From: Maniola hyperantus
Taxonomy: Eukaryota > Arthropoda > Insecta > Lepidoptera > Nymphalidae
Length of the DNA: 64,000 nucleotides
NCBI RefSeq assembly: GCF_902806685.2
Contig: NC_048541.1
Span: 2,663,465-2,727,464, forward strand
Reading direction: 5' to 3'
The translations under genes were made by a program, and so were the position numbers. Positions within the stretch are counted from its first letter, which is position 1, and each line of letters opens with the position of its first letter. Under the pieces are notes generated by a model that was not told the DNA's origin, made no database searches, and saw nothing but the letters and a program-made list of their open reading frames with translations. Shown here piece by piece: positions 32,776 through 42,990 of this stretch.

Positions 32776-33684
32776 CAGCCAGGAATCGCATCCAGACCCT
32801 CCCGTTCATTAGATCACAGCGCTCACAACAGTTTCGACTTTCTGAAGTAAGAAAACAAGAAAATAACGACGTCCAAAAATTAGTTGAGCACCAAAGACCT
32901 CTTTGACCAAAATGTAATAAAGAATTAAAGAAGTACTTTGTTTTTAGGATACAAAGGTTTAAAAAACCTACACAGACGAAATTTTATAATTAATGTTTCT
33001 AAATACATAATTTTATAATCCGGGTTTCATTAAAACAAGACTGAATAGGCATTTTTCTAGGCAAACGCGCCCCATCTTAGGCCAGGACCCAGGACCATTG
33101 TCAATCAGGTGTGAGTGGTTAAGCGTGTGGTGGCCTATAAATAAATTATTTAAAACAATAGAAGTAAATAGTGTGCGCAATGTACCAGGAGCTCATAATT
33201 GTTGAGGAGAGGTGATGACGGATAATTGTAACACGGTTAGCGCGAAATGAACGAGATTGTTGAGACAGTGGAGTGCGGACAGCGGGCAGTCAAAGCGCAA
33301 ACTGTATGGACTTAGTTGTCTTTTCATGTTTAATAATTATTACTAGGGACCGCCCGCGGGTTTGCTCGGCGAACTTATAAATACTTTTTATTCCCTACCC
33401 CGTGGGTATTTCTAAAAAAAAACGGTAAGAAAAATCCGGTCAAATTCCAAAACCTCTGTTCCTACTACTTCAGCTTTCTAGGTCCAAGGGTGGGCGTTGA
33501 TGAATAGAGACTTTTCTTTCAATATATTTAGATTAATTGTCTTGCAAACAGAGATCACCTAATTGAGCGCGTAGTATTCAGCTGACTAGAGGTATAACTG
33601 CAGCCTAAGCACTAAAGTGACTTCTCGTTTTGTGACTTTTGCTATGCTTTGTCGATATGTAAAAGCCCCAAGAACACGTTTTCA
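32776..33684. other. Unassigned, with Helitron-like scraps
   Basis: No gene. 33345-33500 starts CTAGGGACCGCCCGCGGG and looks like a further CTAG-ended family, too diverged to assign. Confidence 0.35.
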
Positions 33685-33774
33685 TAATGATTTTGGTAGT
33701 TAAAAAAAATCACGTCGATCCGTTGCTCCGCAGCCAACCAACCAACAAACGTTGGTTTTGCGTTTATATTAATA
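33685..33774 (-). mobile_element. Helitron-like element H2, 5' end fragment
   Basis: ATCACGTCGATCCGTTGCTC, CCAACCAACCAACAAAC and GCGTTTATATTAAT are the H2 5' region on the minus strand. It abuts another H2 copy. Confidence 0.6.
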
Positions 33775-34750
33775 CTAGCTGATGCCCGCGACTTCGTCCC
33801 CGTGGATTTAAGTTTTTAACAATCCCGTGGGAACTCTTTGGTTTTCCGGGATAAAAGTAATGCAAAAATCACGTCAATCCGTTGCTCAGTTGCGACGTCC
33901 TTTGTGACGGGGTAGGCCGTCACAGGTAGTGAGGAGAGTGAAGAAAAGACCAGGGTCGTGAATCAATTGCCTTTAATCAACTCCTCCACCGCACTACACC
34001 GCAGAATTGAGCTAGTAAACGAGGGACTGGCCTGACGCGCGTAGCTAGGGTCCTTCCGGCACGCTCAGGTCCAGGCACGGAGGTCCTCAGGGTAGGTCCT
34101 CAGGGTAGGAGGGTCACGGCAGCAGGCACGCACACCACACCAGAAGCAGGAGTCCGGAAGCTCCGACGGAAACGCCCTCGCGGACTCCGGTTCCGGGGTA
34201 CTTCTGGTGAACTTCAGTCCGTGGAAATTCCTATCCGTGAACCTGGAACCCCAGAGCGTTGGCGTCAGGATAGCCCAACGATCTCGTGCGCAATAGCTCT
34301 GCAGCCTAGCGACTCCAGCACTACAGCGCACTGAGAACAGCTAATAGTGATAGGAAAGTTGGAACTCACCCTTTACGGGTTCCGATAGGAGCACAACAAA
34401 AAAAGAACTTTAAGTAGGTAGCTTCGAAAAGCTCGCCCGCAGCACGCTACGAGTACACGCACCGCTGGCCGCAGGTCCGCGCGTCGAATGATCCAGAAAC
34501 CGTCGCACGCGCCCTCCGTAGTTTTGCGGCGCGGCAGAGCAACTTCGCTAAGACCAGTTTTTGATTTAGGGATCAGCGAACGCGCGCGTATCGATTTTAT
34601 GTATGCAGTAAACCGTCGCCCGGCGTTAGATGCTTGCGGGTTCCGCTAACTCATATTAATTCTTAGTTTTGTATGAGACAACGTTACACCTTGAAGGACA
34701 AACCAACAAACCAACAAACAAACACTTTCGCATTTATAATAAGGGTACTG
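33775..34750 (-). mobile_element. Helitron-like element H2 interrupted by a solo LTR
   Basis: CTAG at 33775 preceded by A, then GATGCCCGCGACTTCGTCC and TTTTCCGGGATAAAAG. After the LTR it resumes GAAGGACAAACCAACAAACC, and the minus-strand start is TCAGTACCCTTATTATAAA after A. Removing the LTR and one CCTT restores an ordinary H2 copy. Confidence 0.8.
33903..34688 (-). mobile_element. Solo LTR, 786 bp, with CCTT target duplication
   Basis: Ends TGTGACGGGGTAGGCCGTCA (left) and CGTTACA (right), that is TG...CA with the imperfect inverted ends TGTGACG/CGTTACA. CCTT is at 33899-33902 and 34689-34692. The interior is GC-richer than the host. On the minus strand GATTAAAGGC lies near the end, as a polyadenylation-like signal. 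No internal domain, no second LTR, so it is a product of LTR-LTR recombination. A Gypsy origin is plausible from the 4-bp duplication, not proven. Confidence 0.75.
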
Positions 34751-34759
34751 ATGGGTAGG

Positions 34760-35130
34760 AGGAGCCCTCCACCTCCCATGGCCCCACCAACCTCTCGGTT
34801 ATATGGGCCGAATCGTGGGAGGGCGCCCGTTCGGTACTTGCTCTTGGCATTTTTCCCGGGGCGCCTTCTTGACTCCCTACATATTATTTTTGTCTCTTCC
34901 TTGTCCCTTATGCTCACTCTCCCCCCTTGGGGGCTAGACGTCACTAACACAGCTGTGATCTCCGCTGCTGCTCCTCCGTGATGCCGGCCTGGCACCTGCA
35001 CGCTCCGAGCTGCTTCGCCTCTTATGCCAATGGTGCGCGAATTCCCGTAGCCGGTTGATGGGTAGTGAAGTGATGCATAGTAACAGAGCAGTCGTATTGT
35101 CTGCGGTCCAAAGTGTTCGTTCTCTCACTT
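34760..35130. other. GC-rich unassigned block
   Basis: GC-rich (CCCCACCAACCTCTCGG; GGAGGGCGCCCGTTCGG). The complementary strand may be the 3' region of a GC-rich LINE of the R1/R2-like type, judged only from composition and vague resemblance. The frames on both strands (about 100 codons) show no domain. Confidence 0.3.
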
Positions 35131-35443
35131 GTAATTAAGGGAGGCACGCGCCGTAAGCCACGAGGTTAAGTGTCTACCAAGTGTCATATACTTACAGGAA
35201 TCTCCTCAAGACATACACGCCGCTATTGTCCTTAGGCCATTAAGTATACGGTCTAAAGTCCTGTGAAATCGCACATAGGTCTATTGTACTAACCGTTATG
35301 TCAGCTATAAGTCCTCGCTAGAATGCGGTTCTGAGTTTATTATTCAACAAAGAAAACAGCGTGGTACTGGATTAATTAAAGATTTTGTGAGTGCTTCAAA
35401 TCAGATCTTGTTCTTATTCTTTGACAATTCCAGATTATAAAAA

Positions 35444-35758
35444 GGTTTTTTTAATTATTGAGATACAAGTTAGCCGTTGACTGCAATCTCACCTAATGGT
35501 AAGTGATGATGCAGTCTAAGATGGAAGCGGGCTAACTTGTATGGTATGGCAGTTCTTTGGTTTCCACACGGTATCATATCGGATCACTAAATCGCTTGGC
35601 GGCACGGCTTTGCCGATAAGGTGGTAACTAGCCACGGCCGAAACAGACCAGACCAGTTTAGAAATTATAAAATTCCAAAACCCTGCCGGGAATTGAACCC
35701 GGAACTTCCCACTAATAAGACCACAGTGCTTAACTGCTTACCACTGCACCAGGGAGGT
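35444..35758 (-). mobile_element. tRNA-derived SINE, family S3
   Basis: Same landmarks as 29537: head CTCCCTGGTGCAGTGGTAAG, B box CGGGTTCAATTCCC, GCCGTGCCGCCAAGCGATTT, and the TAAGTGATGATGCAG end. The A-rich tail lies at 35446-35452 (as T). Confidence 0.8.
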
Positions 35759-35869
35759 AAAAATCATAATGAAATTTTGACCTCTATAGTCTACACGGTT
35801 TCACCTGCACGTGTGTATCTATTTTCGTTATCTTATCTGTGGTATCTACTATCTACCCCATAGAAGTAG

Positions 35870-36060
35870 GGATCAAAAGGTGCTGGAAGGACGATTTCGC
35901 ACTAGAAAGCGCAGTTTGCAGATCTCTCCCCACCAGGTGGACAGATGACACCAAAAAGTCGCAGGGAGCTGCTGGATTCAGGAGGCGCAAGATCGTGGAA
36001 GTCCCTTCAAGAGACCTATGTCCAGTAGTGGACGTCCATAGGTTGTTGATGATGATGATG
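35870..36060 (+). mobile_element. RTE 3' end copy 1 of a tandem pair
   Basis: AAGGTGCTGGAAGGACGATT to GACCTATGTCCAGTAGTGGA, then (GAT)n. The frames still resemble WTDDTKKSQGAAGFRRRK. 5'-truncated. Confidence 0.7.
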
Positions 36061-36061
36061 A

Positions 36062-36275
36062 GTGTTTCTATTGACAGACATTGGGTTTTCCAAGGTGCTG
36101 GAATGACGACTTCGCACTGGAAAGCGCAGCGTTGGCAGATGCCCTCCCCTCACAAGGTGGACATAGTAGGTACCTACGGCATCAAAAAGTCACAGGCAGC
36201 AGTGGTAGTCCCTTAACGAGACCTATATCCAGCAGTGGACGTCTATCGATTGACAATGATGATGATGATGATTCC
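36062..36275 (+). mobile_element. RTE 3' end copy 2 of a tandem pair
   Basis: Begins GACAGACATTGGGTTTTCC and ends CCAGCAGTGGACGTCTATCG plus (GAT)n. It carries internal deletions. It starts directly at the tail of copy 1. Confidence 0.7.
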
Positions 36276-36486
36276 CACAAGTAGGGTAATCATGGCACCA
36301 CGGTACGTGTTTACGCACCAATTAAGTGCGTCCCAATAACCGCATGAGCGGGCAAGTTGACTCGACCACATCCGCGCTGGCCGATGGACCGGATTTCCAT
36401 GCAAATCGATCTCCAAGTAAACCGAATTGACTCGCATCGCAGTTGTTGGCTAGTGACTGTCTGCCGCTTTCATTTGACGACTACAT
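36276..36486. other. Unassigned sequence
   Basis: No gene or repeat recognised between the RTE pair and LINE A. Confidence 0.4.
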
Positions 36487-36489
36487 GAT

Positions 36490-36766
36490 GTGTTAAGTAG
36501 GTTCAAAAACATAAATAAGTTCAAGAAAAAAAGTGAGTGTCATAATGTAAATACTAGAAATAAAAATAAACTTGTAATGCCCACCTCCAGGCTAAGTAAA
36601 GTTAGCAATTCATTTATTGGAAAATCTATAAGATTTTATAATAAGCTTCCAGAAGACATATTGGAGATGTCTCTCAAAGTTCAAAGTATTCATAAAACGT
36701 AAACTAATTGAAAAATCCTATTACAATGTAAAGGATTATTTAAATGATTAGCAAGCTTGGGAATGA
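36490..36766 (+). pseudogene. LINE A, C-terminal end of reverse-transcriptase ORF
   Basis: Encodes the C-terminal tail of a Jockey/CR1-like LINE ORF2: NTRNKNKLVMPTSRLSKVSN, FIGKSIRFYNKLPEDILEM and a DYLND-QAWE ending. An in-frame TAG stands between the Asp and Gln of the last motif, and a frame break follows QSIHKT, so it is dead. The natural stop TGA is at 36764-36766, where LINE B is inserted. The homologous end in LINE B reads DYLNDKRAWI. Its 3' UTR continues at 39699. Confidence 0.8.
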
Positions 36767-39420
36767 AAGCCATACGGGGCGGATCTTTAATACTAATTCG
36801 CAACAATGTTAATTATAAAGAACGGAAAGACATTGTTACTCTTTCGGTGGAACGCACTATTGAGCTGTCCTGTGTTGAGCTGGAGCGTTATATTGTAGTC
36901 TGCGTGTACCGACCCCCCTCAGGTGACTTTGTTCTGTTTGAGGACGTTATGGAAGAGGCCCTGAGGCGGATATGTAGGTCATCAAAAAAGATATTAATTT
37001 GTGGAGACTTTAACATCGATATTTTGCTTCACAATTCTTCCACTGATAGATTACTTAATTTATTTAAAAGCTTTAATTTAGAAAACATTTTCAATGTACC
37101 AACACGGATAACTGCAAATTCAGCCACTTGTCTAGATAACATTTTCTGTAACTGCACGATTGTCGAAAAATCCATCATCACGAATCTAAGATCCGATCAC
37201 TGTGGACAGATGATATCTGTCCCCAGTGATAAACAAGACACAACAAAGCTAATAAAATATAGGCCAGTTACCATTAAAAAGGTAAAGCAGTTCAAACAAA
37301 AGGTTTTAACTGCTTTACCTAAACTTGAGTTCACACAGGGTGGTCCGGATGAACACTATAATGTTTTTTTTGACCTAATAAACTCTCATTTTAATTCTAC
37401 TTTTAAAATTGTAGAGAAAAAGCTGTCTAAAAATCTTAAATTTAGTGACTGGGCTACTGTTGGCATTTATAAAAGCAGAAATAAGTTGTTCGACTTGTAT
37501 GCAGAAAAACAATATAATTATACTCCCTCATTTGTCGAATATGTCAGAAATTATTCTAAATTATTCAGAAAGGTTTGCATACAAGCAAAGTCACTTTTCA
37601 TAAAACAAAAAGTTATTAACTCTGATAATAAAATAAAAGCAGCTTGGGATGTCATCTCTGATGAAATTGGGAAACAAAAAGTGGACAGCAATAAATTGGA
37701 GCTTAAAATTAATAACCGTGTTATTGACTCCAACATTGAAATTGCAAATACATTTGAGAATTTTTTCCGGAATATTCCAGTCACCACTACTAGTTCCCTT
37801 AGTTCCTCGCCAACAGAAGCCTATGATCTACTCAGGGCCAATGTTGCTGAGTGCGGTGTCTTGTTTAGGTTTGAATACGTTACTCCACATGACATTATTA
37901 AAGTGTTCAAATCTTTACAAAGCAAAAAAACAGGAGATCTATGGGGGATATCAGTAAAAATAATCAGCAATATTATCGATATTATTGCGCCATATCTAGC
38001 CATAATTTTTAATGAATCTGTGGATTCAGGATCCTTTCCAGACCTCATGAAATGTAGTAAATTGATACCTCTTTTTAAATCTGGTTGCAGAAGTGATCCA
38101 AATAATTACAGGCCAATTTCAATTCTGCCAACACTGAGCAAGATATTTGAGAAAATCATGCTCAACCAACTGCTTCGGCATTTTAATCTAAATAAGCTAC
38201 TCCATTCTGAGCAGTATGGTTTCACTAAAGGTCGATCAACAACCGACGCGGCCGCAATGCTGTTAAAGCATATATTCAGTGCATGGGAAGGCTCACAGAA
38301 TGCCATTGGTATTTTTTGTGACTTATCCAAGGCATTTGATTGCGTTGAGCACGCGACTCTCCTGGTTAAATTGAGCCACTACGGAATCAAAGACACTGCG
38401 CTTGGTCTCATTGCGTCTTATCTTGGTAATCGTATTCAAACAGTGTGTGTTAACGATGTAAAGTCATCCGGATCAGCCTCACTAATGGGTGTTCCTCAAG
38501 GCTCTATTCTAGGTCCTTTCATGTTCTTGGTATACATAAACGATTTACCATATTTTGTCCAAAATACTTGCGATATTGTACTATTTGCTGATGATACGTC
38601 TTTGACTTTTAAAGTTGATAGAAATAAAGACAATTTTGACGATGTGAGTAGTGCCATATCTCAGGTAACTCACTGGTTTACCGTAAATAATTTACTTTTA
38701 AATTCAAAAAAACTAAGTGTGTTGAATTCGCACTGCCCAATACCAAGAACACAAGTAACATTAATTTAATGATAAATAACGATACATTACAAATAGAAGA
38801 GACTACAACATTTTTGGGGATAACCTTAGATGCGAAGCTTCAATGGGGCACCCATATATCAACTCTTGCTAGCAAATTAAGCTCTGCCGCTTACGCTGTT
38901 AGAAAGATTCGGCAGTTAACTGACGTGGAAACCGCAAAGATAGTATATTTTGCTTACTTCCATAGTATTATGTCTTATGGAATCTTAATATGGGGTAAAG
39001 CGGCAGATATTGGGAGAATTTTTGTATTACAAAAAAGGGCAATACGCGCAATTTATAACTTAAGACCACGCGATTCCCTTCGAGAGAAATTTAAGGAAAT
39101 AGATATCCTTACTGTAGCCTCTCAATATATTTATAATAACATAATTTTTGTAAGACAAAATATTCTTAGTTACAAGAAAATTGGTGATCTACACAATAGG
39201 CTAACTAGAAACAGAAACAAACTTGCAGCTCCTGCCTTCCGCCTCAGGAAAGTCCAAAAGTCATTTGTGGGTATTGGTATTACCTTTTATAATAAAATCC
39301 CGCAAACTATTTTGGACTTACCTTTGCACAAGTTTAAAAAAATCTATTAAAAATATGCTCCTGAAAAAAGCATATTACACAATTGAAGATTATCTAAATG
39401 ATAAAAGAGCGTGGATTTGA
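36767..39420 (+). pseudogene. LINE B endonuclease/reverse-transcriptase ORF, two frameshifts
   Basis: Order: the C-terminal half of an AP-type endonuclease (GDFNID at 37003-37020; the SDH motif near 37192), a linker, then reverse transcriptase with NNYRPISILPTLSKIFEK, EQYGFTKGRSTTDAA, the DLSKAFDCV aspartate near 38330, MGVPQGSILGPFMFLVYIND and the catalytic FADD (Asp codons 38590-38595). The thumb/C-terminal part follows in another frame (TTFLGITLDAKLQWG from 38806; GYGILIWG-type motif; LQKRAIRAIYNL), and the last 25 codons in yet another. The breaks fall at A runs: 38706-38712 (one A apparently lost) and 39336-39342 (one A apparently gained). The N-terminal half of the endonuclease is absent, so the copy would be inactive even without the shifts. 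The clade could be Jockey or the related CR1/Daphne group; I cannot decide by eye. Confidence 0.85.
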
Positions 39421-39612
39421 CCTGCAGCTCGTTCCAGCAACGCACAAGACTGCAAATACTATTTATACATGGCATAATTTTGTACCTATATCAAATATTT
39501 GAAAAGAGCAACCGCCGAGTTTCTTGCTGGTTCTTCTCGGCAGGAAAGGCATTCCGAACCAGTGGTAGATGCATCCGACTATTCGTAAGCACTTGTAAAA
39601 GTTTATACGAAT

Positions 39613-39693
39613 AAAAAAAGATTTTCATTTCATTTTCATTTTTTTCATTTCATTTTCATTTTCATTTTCATTTTCATTTTCATTTTCATTTTC
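39613..39693 (+). repeat. (TTTTCA)n tail of LINE B
   Basis: About 13 units of TTTTCA/TTTCA. It replaces a plain poly-A tail; the same family carries (TTTA)n at 23640. Confidence 0.9.
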
Positions 39694-39942
39694 AATGAGT
39701 TGCTTAACGGATTGTGATAGTTCTAATAAGTTTCAATAATTTTGTAAAGTGGTGATAATAAAAAGAAAACCCGGCTGAGTTTGTTGTGGGCTCTTCTCAG
39801 ACCTGGGCGCGTTTGGAACCCTCGTAGCTTTAGTTTTAAGTTTGCGTAATAATTATCACCACTATATCTTAGAAATCCAACATCTGACCATCAAAAAGAG
39901 TTATTAATTACCTATTTTGAATAAATCATTTGACTTTTTTTT
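39694..39942 (+). mobile_element. LINE A 3' UTR, separated from its ORF by LINE B
   Basis: Starts with the second AATGA, then GTTGCTTAACGGATTG, AACCCGGCTGAGTTTGTTG, GGCTCTTCTCAGACCTGG and CCCTCGTAGCTTTAGTTTT, with a TTGAATAAATCATTTGAC end. This 3' UTR type differs from that of LINE B and is common in lepidopteran LINEs. Confidence 0.75.
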
Positions 39943-39990
39943 TGTTACTGTTATCTCGCGGGAATTTTGAATAATGTGACCTTTTCCTTG

Positions 39991-40210
39991 TCTACACTAC
40001 CCCTATTATAAATGCGAAAGTTTGTTGGTTTATTGGTTTGTTAGTTTGTCCTACAATCACGTCGCAACGGAGCAACGGATCGACGTGATTTTTTGCATGG
40101 GTATAGTCAAAGACCAGAATAGTGACATAGGCTATCCCGGAAATCAAAAAGTTCCCACGGGATTTTCCAAAACCGAAATCCACGCGGACGAAGTCGCGGG
40201 CATCATCTAG
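39991..40210 (+). mobile_element. Helitron-like element H2, complete 3' end
   Basis: CTATTATAAATGCGAAAG, a TTGGTTTATTGG block, ATCACGTCGCAACGG, the CCACGCGGACGAAGTCGCG hairpin, and CTAG at 40207-40210 before T. Confidence 0.8.
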
Positions 40211-40492
40211 TCGAATAATAAAAGAAAGTTCTTCATTTAAAAGTTATTATTTTCTTAATAATAAATTTCACAGTAGGTACCTCTCGAAGACAAGATGAAC
40301 GCCTTGTATCGCCACGGGGCAAATCCCGGGCAAAAAATAGCTCGGCATTATCATAGATAGACCATAAGTATACCACTTAAGGTCGCGTTGTAATTTAATA
40401 AGATGGATCGCAAAGCAATTTGTGTCAACCCATCGTAAAATAAAAGGCAATTACGAAAAAAATGTAGACGGACAACGCATACTTACCTGTAC

Positions 40493-40795
40493 GCTTAGTA
40501 TAAGATTTTACGTCTCACCAAACGTTGCTAGAATTCGAGAGTCGGATCAATACCGTCTAAGTAAAAAGGACCTAAGGAGCCTTGAATTGAAGTCAAAAAT
40601 TCAATGCCACTGATTTTAATTTCGCAACGTTTCCGCTTGGAGCCCTGGGTGACGGGTGTAGACATGTAGACAAACTTGAGCTTTAAAACAACGTACATAG
40701 TTAAGACCCAGTTAACTATAATGCGGAGATGTTTACTGTTTTGACACTCGAATACTATCAACGTTGGTAAGACAACATAAAATCTCGTACTAAGC
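40493..40795 (+). mobile_element. MITE, family M2
   Basis: 303 bp. Terminal repeats GCTTAGTATAAGATTTTACG (left) and AAAATCTCGTACTAAGC (right). Left flank GTAC (40489-40492), right flank TTAC (one mismatch). The interior matches 2754. Confidence 0.8.
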
Positions 40796-42036
40796 TTACT
40801 GGGCTGGACTAAATAAGTAATTGTTAAAGCGAAATGACTCTTATAGTTATTGAAATACAAGTCACAGTTTATAGTAGAAAAGTACTGTCGGACGCATGCC
40901 TATAGCAATAGACATGTCTGATGGTATGTTGTAAGAAAAATTTTCATATTTAAAAAAAAGGTGGTCTATTTAGTAGTAGAATGCTAGTTAACATATCCAA
41001 GGTTAATAAATAAAAGATGTAATGTATGAAATATTCAAAATTATTTGATTATTAACTACAACAAAAAAGAAGAGGAACTTTACTAAACACGAATTGCGTC
41101 TATGAATGTACGAAGTTTGGCTAATTTAACGGGGGTTAAAATAATATCTGAATACCTACGTCAATTCTATAAATCAACACTATACTATAATATATGTTTA
41201 AGTATAAATAAAAAAAATTAAACGTTTGACTGCTTAGAAGATTTAAAGATTCTTTTGTTGTTATTCCTCCTATATGTCATCTTAGGACCGCTCGTAGAAT
41301 TTAAGTATCGTCTTTATGCCATATATCAACTCTTAAGAGACACGAGTCTACAATTCGCATGTCCTCGTATAAAACAACGATTAGCAATGAACTTATTTAT
41401 ATAATTTCGATCGTAGCTCCATAACGTTATGGTCTTCGATAGCGTGGGATGTCCACGAGCTATTTTTATTGCATAGCAGGGTAAAATAATTTTATTAGTC
41501 TCGGTTATTATGCCGTGTTGCTATTTTAGGATCTGATGCGACCACAACAATAAAGGCATAATGATACCAGACTTTCACGGGTCCATTTTCTCGGGATTAA
41601 GTCTCTACACTATACACACGGGACTAATTTTCAAATTAAACTTGCGTCCCAACTCCCAATCTAGTTGGGAAAGTACCTAACTGAATATTGTGCATTCAAA
41701 AAAACCCTTATCAGGGTAATATCGTAATTGTACTAATGCAACTAAACTAAATTAACAGCTGTTCTAAACTTAGTGCTATCCTTTTCAAGAGGGCAAGGAG
41801 CATTACAAAAGAATTGTTATTTTAGTTTAATTTAGAAATTGTGTAGAACAGAAATTAGTCATAATTAATGTACCTATATTTAATAAATTTCTAATAATCA
41901 TCTAATATAATTATTAGGTAATTAGATTGACGTTGCGAAGTTGCTCCTGACTCCTGATGATATTGGCACCAATATACCCTGTACGGGCCGTACCTACCGC
42001 ATTTTTGAGCTTTTGAGAATGTTGCAACGAATCACC
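40796..42036. other. Unassigned AT-rich sequence upstream of the BEL/Pao element
   Basis: No gene, no recognised repeats. The sequence ends CACC, then the target duplication. Confidence 0.4.
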
Positions 42037-42041
42037 CTTGA
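42037..42041. repeat. Left 5-bp target duplication (CTTGA)
   Basis: CTTGA here and at 51814-51818, directly outside the LTRs. Five base pairs is usual for BEL/Pao integrases. Confidence 0.9.
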
Positions 42042-42333
42042 TGTCGCGACTTCCGCGAATGTAAATATTGTACATAGCAACACTGATACTCTATGGTGAG
42101 TATTCTAGTCTAGAGTAGTTTTTGGTCTCTCTTTGAGCATAGAGAATTCAAGTTTAGACATGTATGTAATATGGCCGCCAAACGCGCCTAATATCTCAAA
42201 TTTCATATCGTAGTTCGTTGTTAGTGGTAATATACGTGAGTGATACGTGCTGGACTGGGTCAACGGGCAGTGACATCCAAGCAGATGTGAATCAGCTAAG
42301 TGTCTCAGGTTTACATAGTATTGCCTAAGCTTC

Positions 42334-42340
42334 TATAAAG
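42334..42340 (+). promoter_or_regulatory. TATA box of the 5' LTR
   Basis: TATAAAG, about 30 bp before the likely start of the retroviral-type RNA and 20 bp before a perfect hairpin. The same motif lies at 51174-51180 in the 3' LTR. Confidence 0.6.
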
Positions 42341-42360
42341 TATAATAATGAGACATAGGA

Positions 42361-42386
42361 ACGGCACTGCTGTAGTGCAGTGCCGT
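42361..42386 (+). other. Perfect hairpin at the presumed 5' end of the BEL/Pao RNA
   Basis: Stem ACGGCACTGC / GCAGTGCCGT with loop TGTAGT. If transcription starts about 30 bp from the TATA box, this stem would sit at or near the RNA 5' end and in R at the 3' end. Confidence 0.7.
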
Positions 42387-42621
42387 GTGAGCGGATCATG
42401 ACTTCCCAGCCGCAACAGGCGTGGGCATGTCCAACCAAACGTTTTGGACAACTGCCGGCAGTTAGGGTGCCTCAGGCGGTGCGGTTAACCCCGTACCGCG
42501 AGGGCGGTATTTGACCTGTAAGGTAGCAAAGCCGTGGTGGCTCACACACTAAGCCCTGGAGTCAGTGACATGACAGGTGGGTCCAGACTGACGTCTGGAC
42601 ACCGGTCATTGAGACAAAAGC

Positions 42622-42627
42622 AATAAA
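42622..42627 (+). terminator. Polyadenylation signal in the LTR
   Basis: AATAAA; the functional copy would be the one at 51462-51467 in the 3' LTR. A TG-rich segment is not obvious downstream. Confidence 0.55.
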
Positions 42628-42973
42628 GATCGCTCGTCCACTCCTCAGAGTGGACCAATTGTACCTATGACAGTAAAGTAAACAAGGCAAAGCAATAGTG
42701 CTTTCTACATGTATAAACTTTAGGCACTTAACGGATTCAGTGTGAATCATAGCTGAAATTAAATATTACAGATGGTGACGCCTAGCACAATCTACAGTTG
42801 AGGACAGTGGCCTCAGCTGATAGCTCACAGGTCACCCACAAGTTACAGGATATAAGGTGAGAGTAACATATTGCAATAATGGATTCATTAATATTAATAT
42901 AGAACACGGGCAATATTGCATCGCCGTCTGAAGACTCAGCTGTCAGTCTTCATCCCCTACGGAGATGGCGACA

Positions 42974-42990
42974 TGGTGGAGATGCTGGGA
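42974..42990 (+). promoter_or_regulatory. Primer-binding site, tRNA-Ala-like
   Basis: TGGTGGAGATGCTGGGA begins immediately after the LTR. It is complementary to the 3' end of insect tRNA-Ala (which ends ...GCATCTCCA plus CCA) over the first 12 nt, then has one mismatch and three more matches. The tRNA sequence is from general knowledge, not from this window. Confidence 0.7.

Larger units (their letters stand above)
36767..39693 (+). mobile_element. LINE B, 5'-truncated Jockey/CR1-like non-LTR retrotransposon
   Basis: 2.93 kb, inserted in LINE A with AATGA on both sides (36762-36766 and 39694-39698). It has a truncated endonuclease, a full reverse-transcriptase region, a 3' UTR (GAGCAACCGCCGAGTTTCTT; AAGGCATTCCGAACCAGTGG) and a (TTTTCA)n tail. 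3' copies also occur at 23363. A young but non-functional copy. Confidence 0.85.
42042..42973 (+). repeat. 5' LTR of the BEL/Pao element, 932 bp
   Basis: Begins TGTCGC and ends GCGACA, a perfect 6-bp inverted terminus. Contains TATAAAG at 42334-42340, a 10-bp hairpin at 42361-42386 and AATAAA at 42622-42627, giving a likely U3-R-U5 arrangement with transcription starting near 42365. A constant offset of 8,840 bp relates it to the 3' LTR along its length. Confidence 0.95.

Noticed and set aside
33903..34688. 88-codon minus-strand frame in the solo LTR as a gene
   Set aside because: It lies wholly within an LTR defined by ends and target duplication; no domain.
42562..42750. 62-codon frame present in both LTRs
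   Set aside because: Occurs twice only because the LTRs are identical; no domain and opposite strand to the element.
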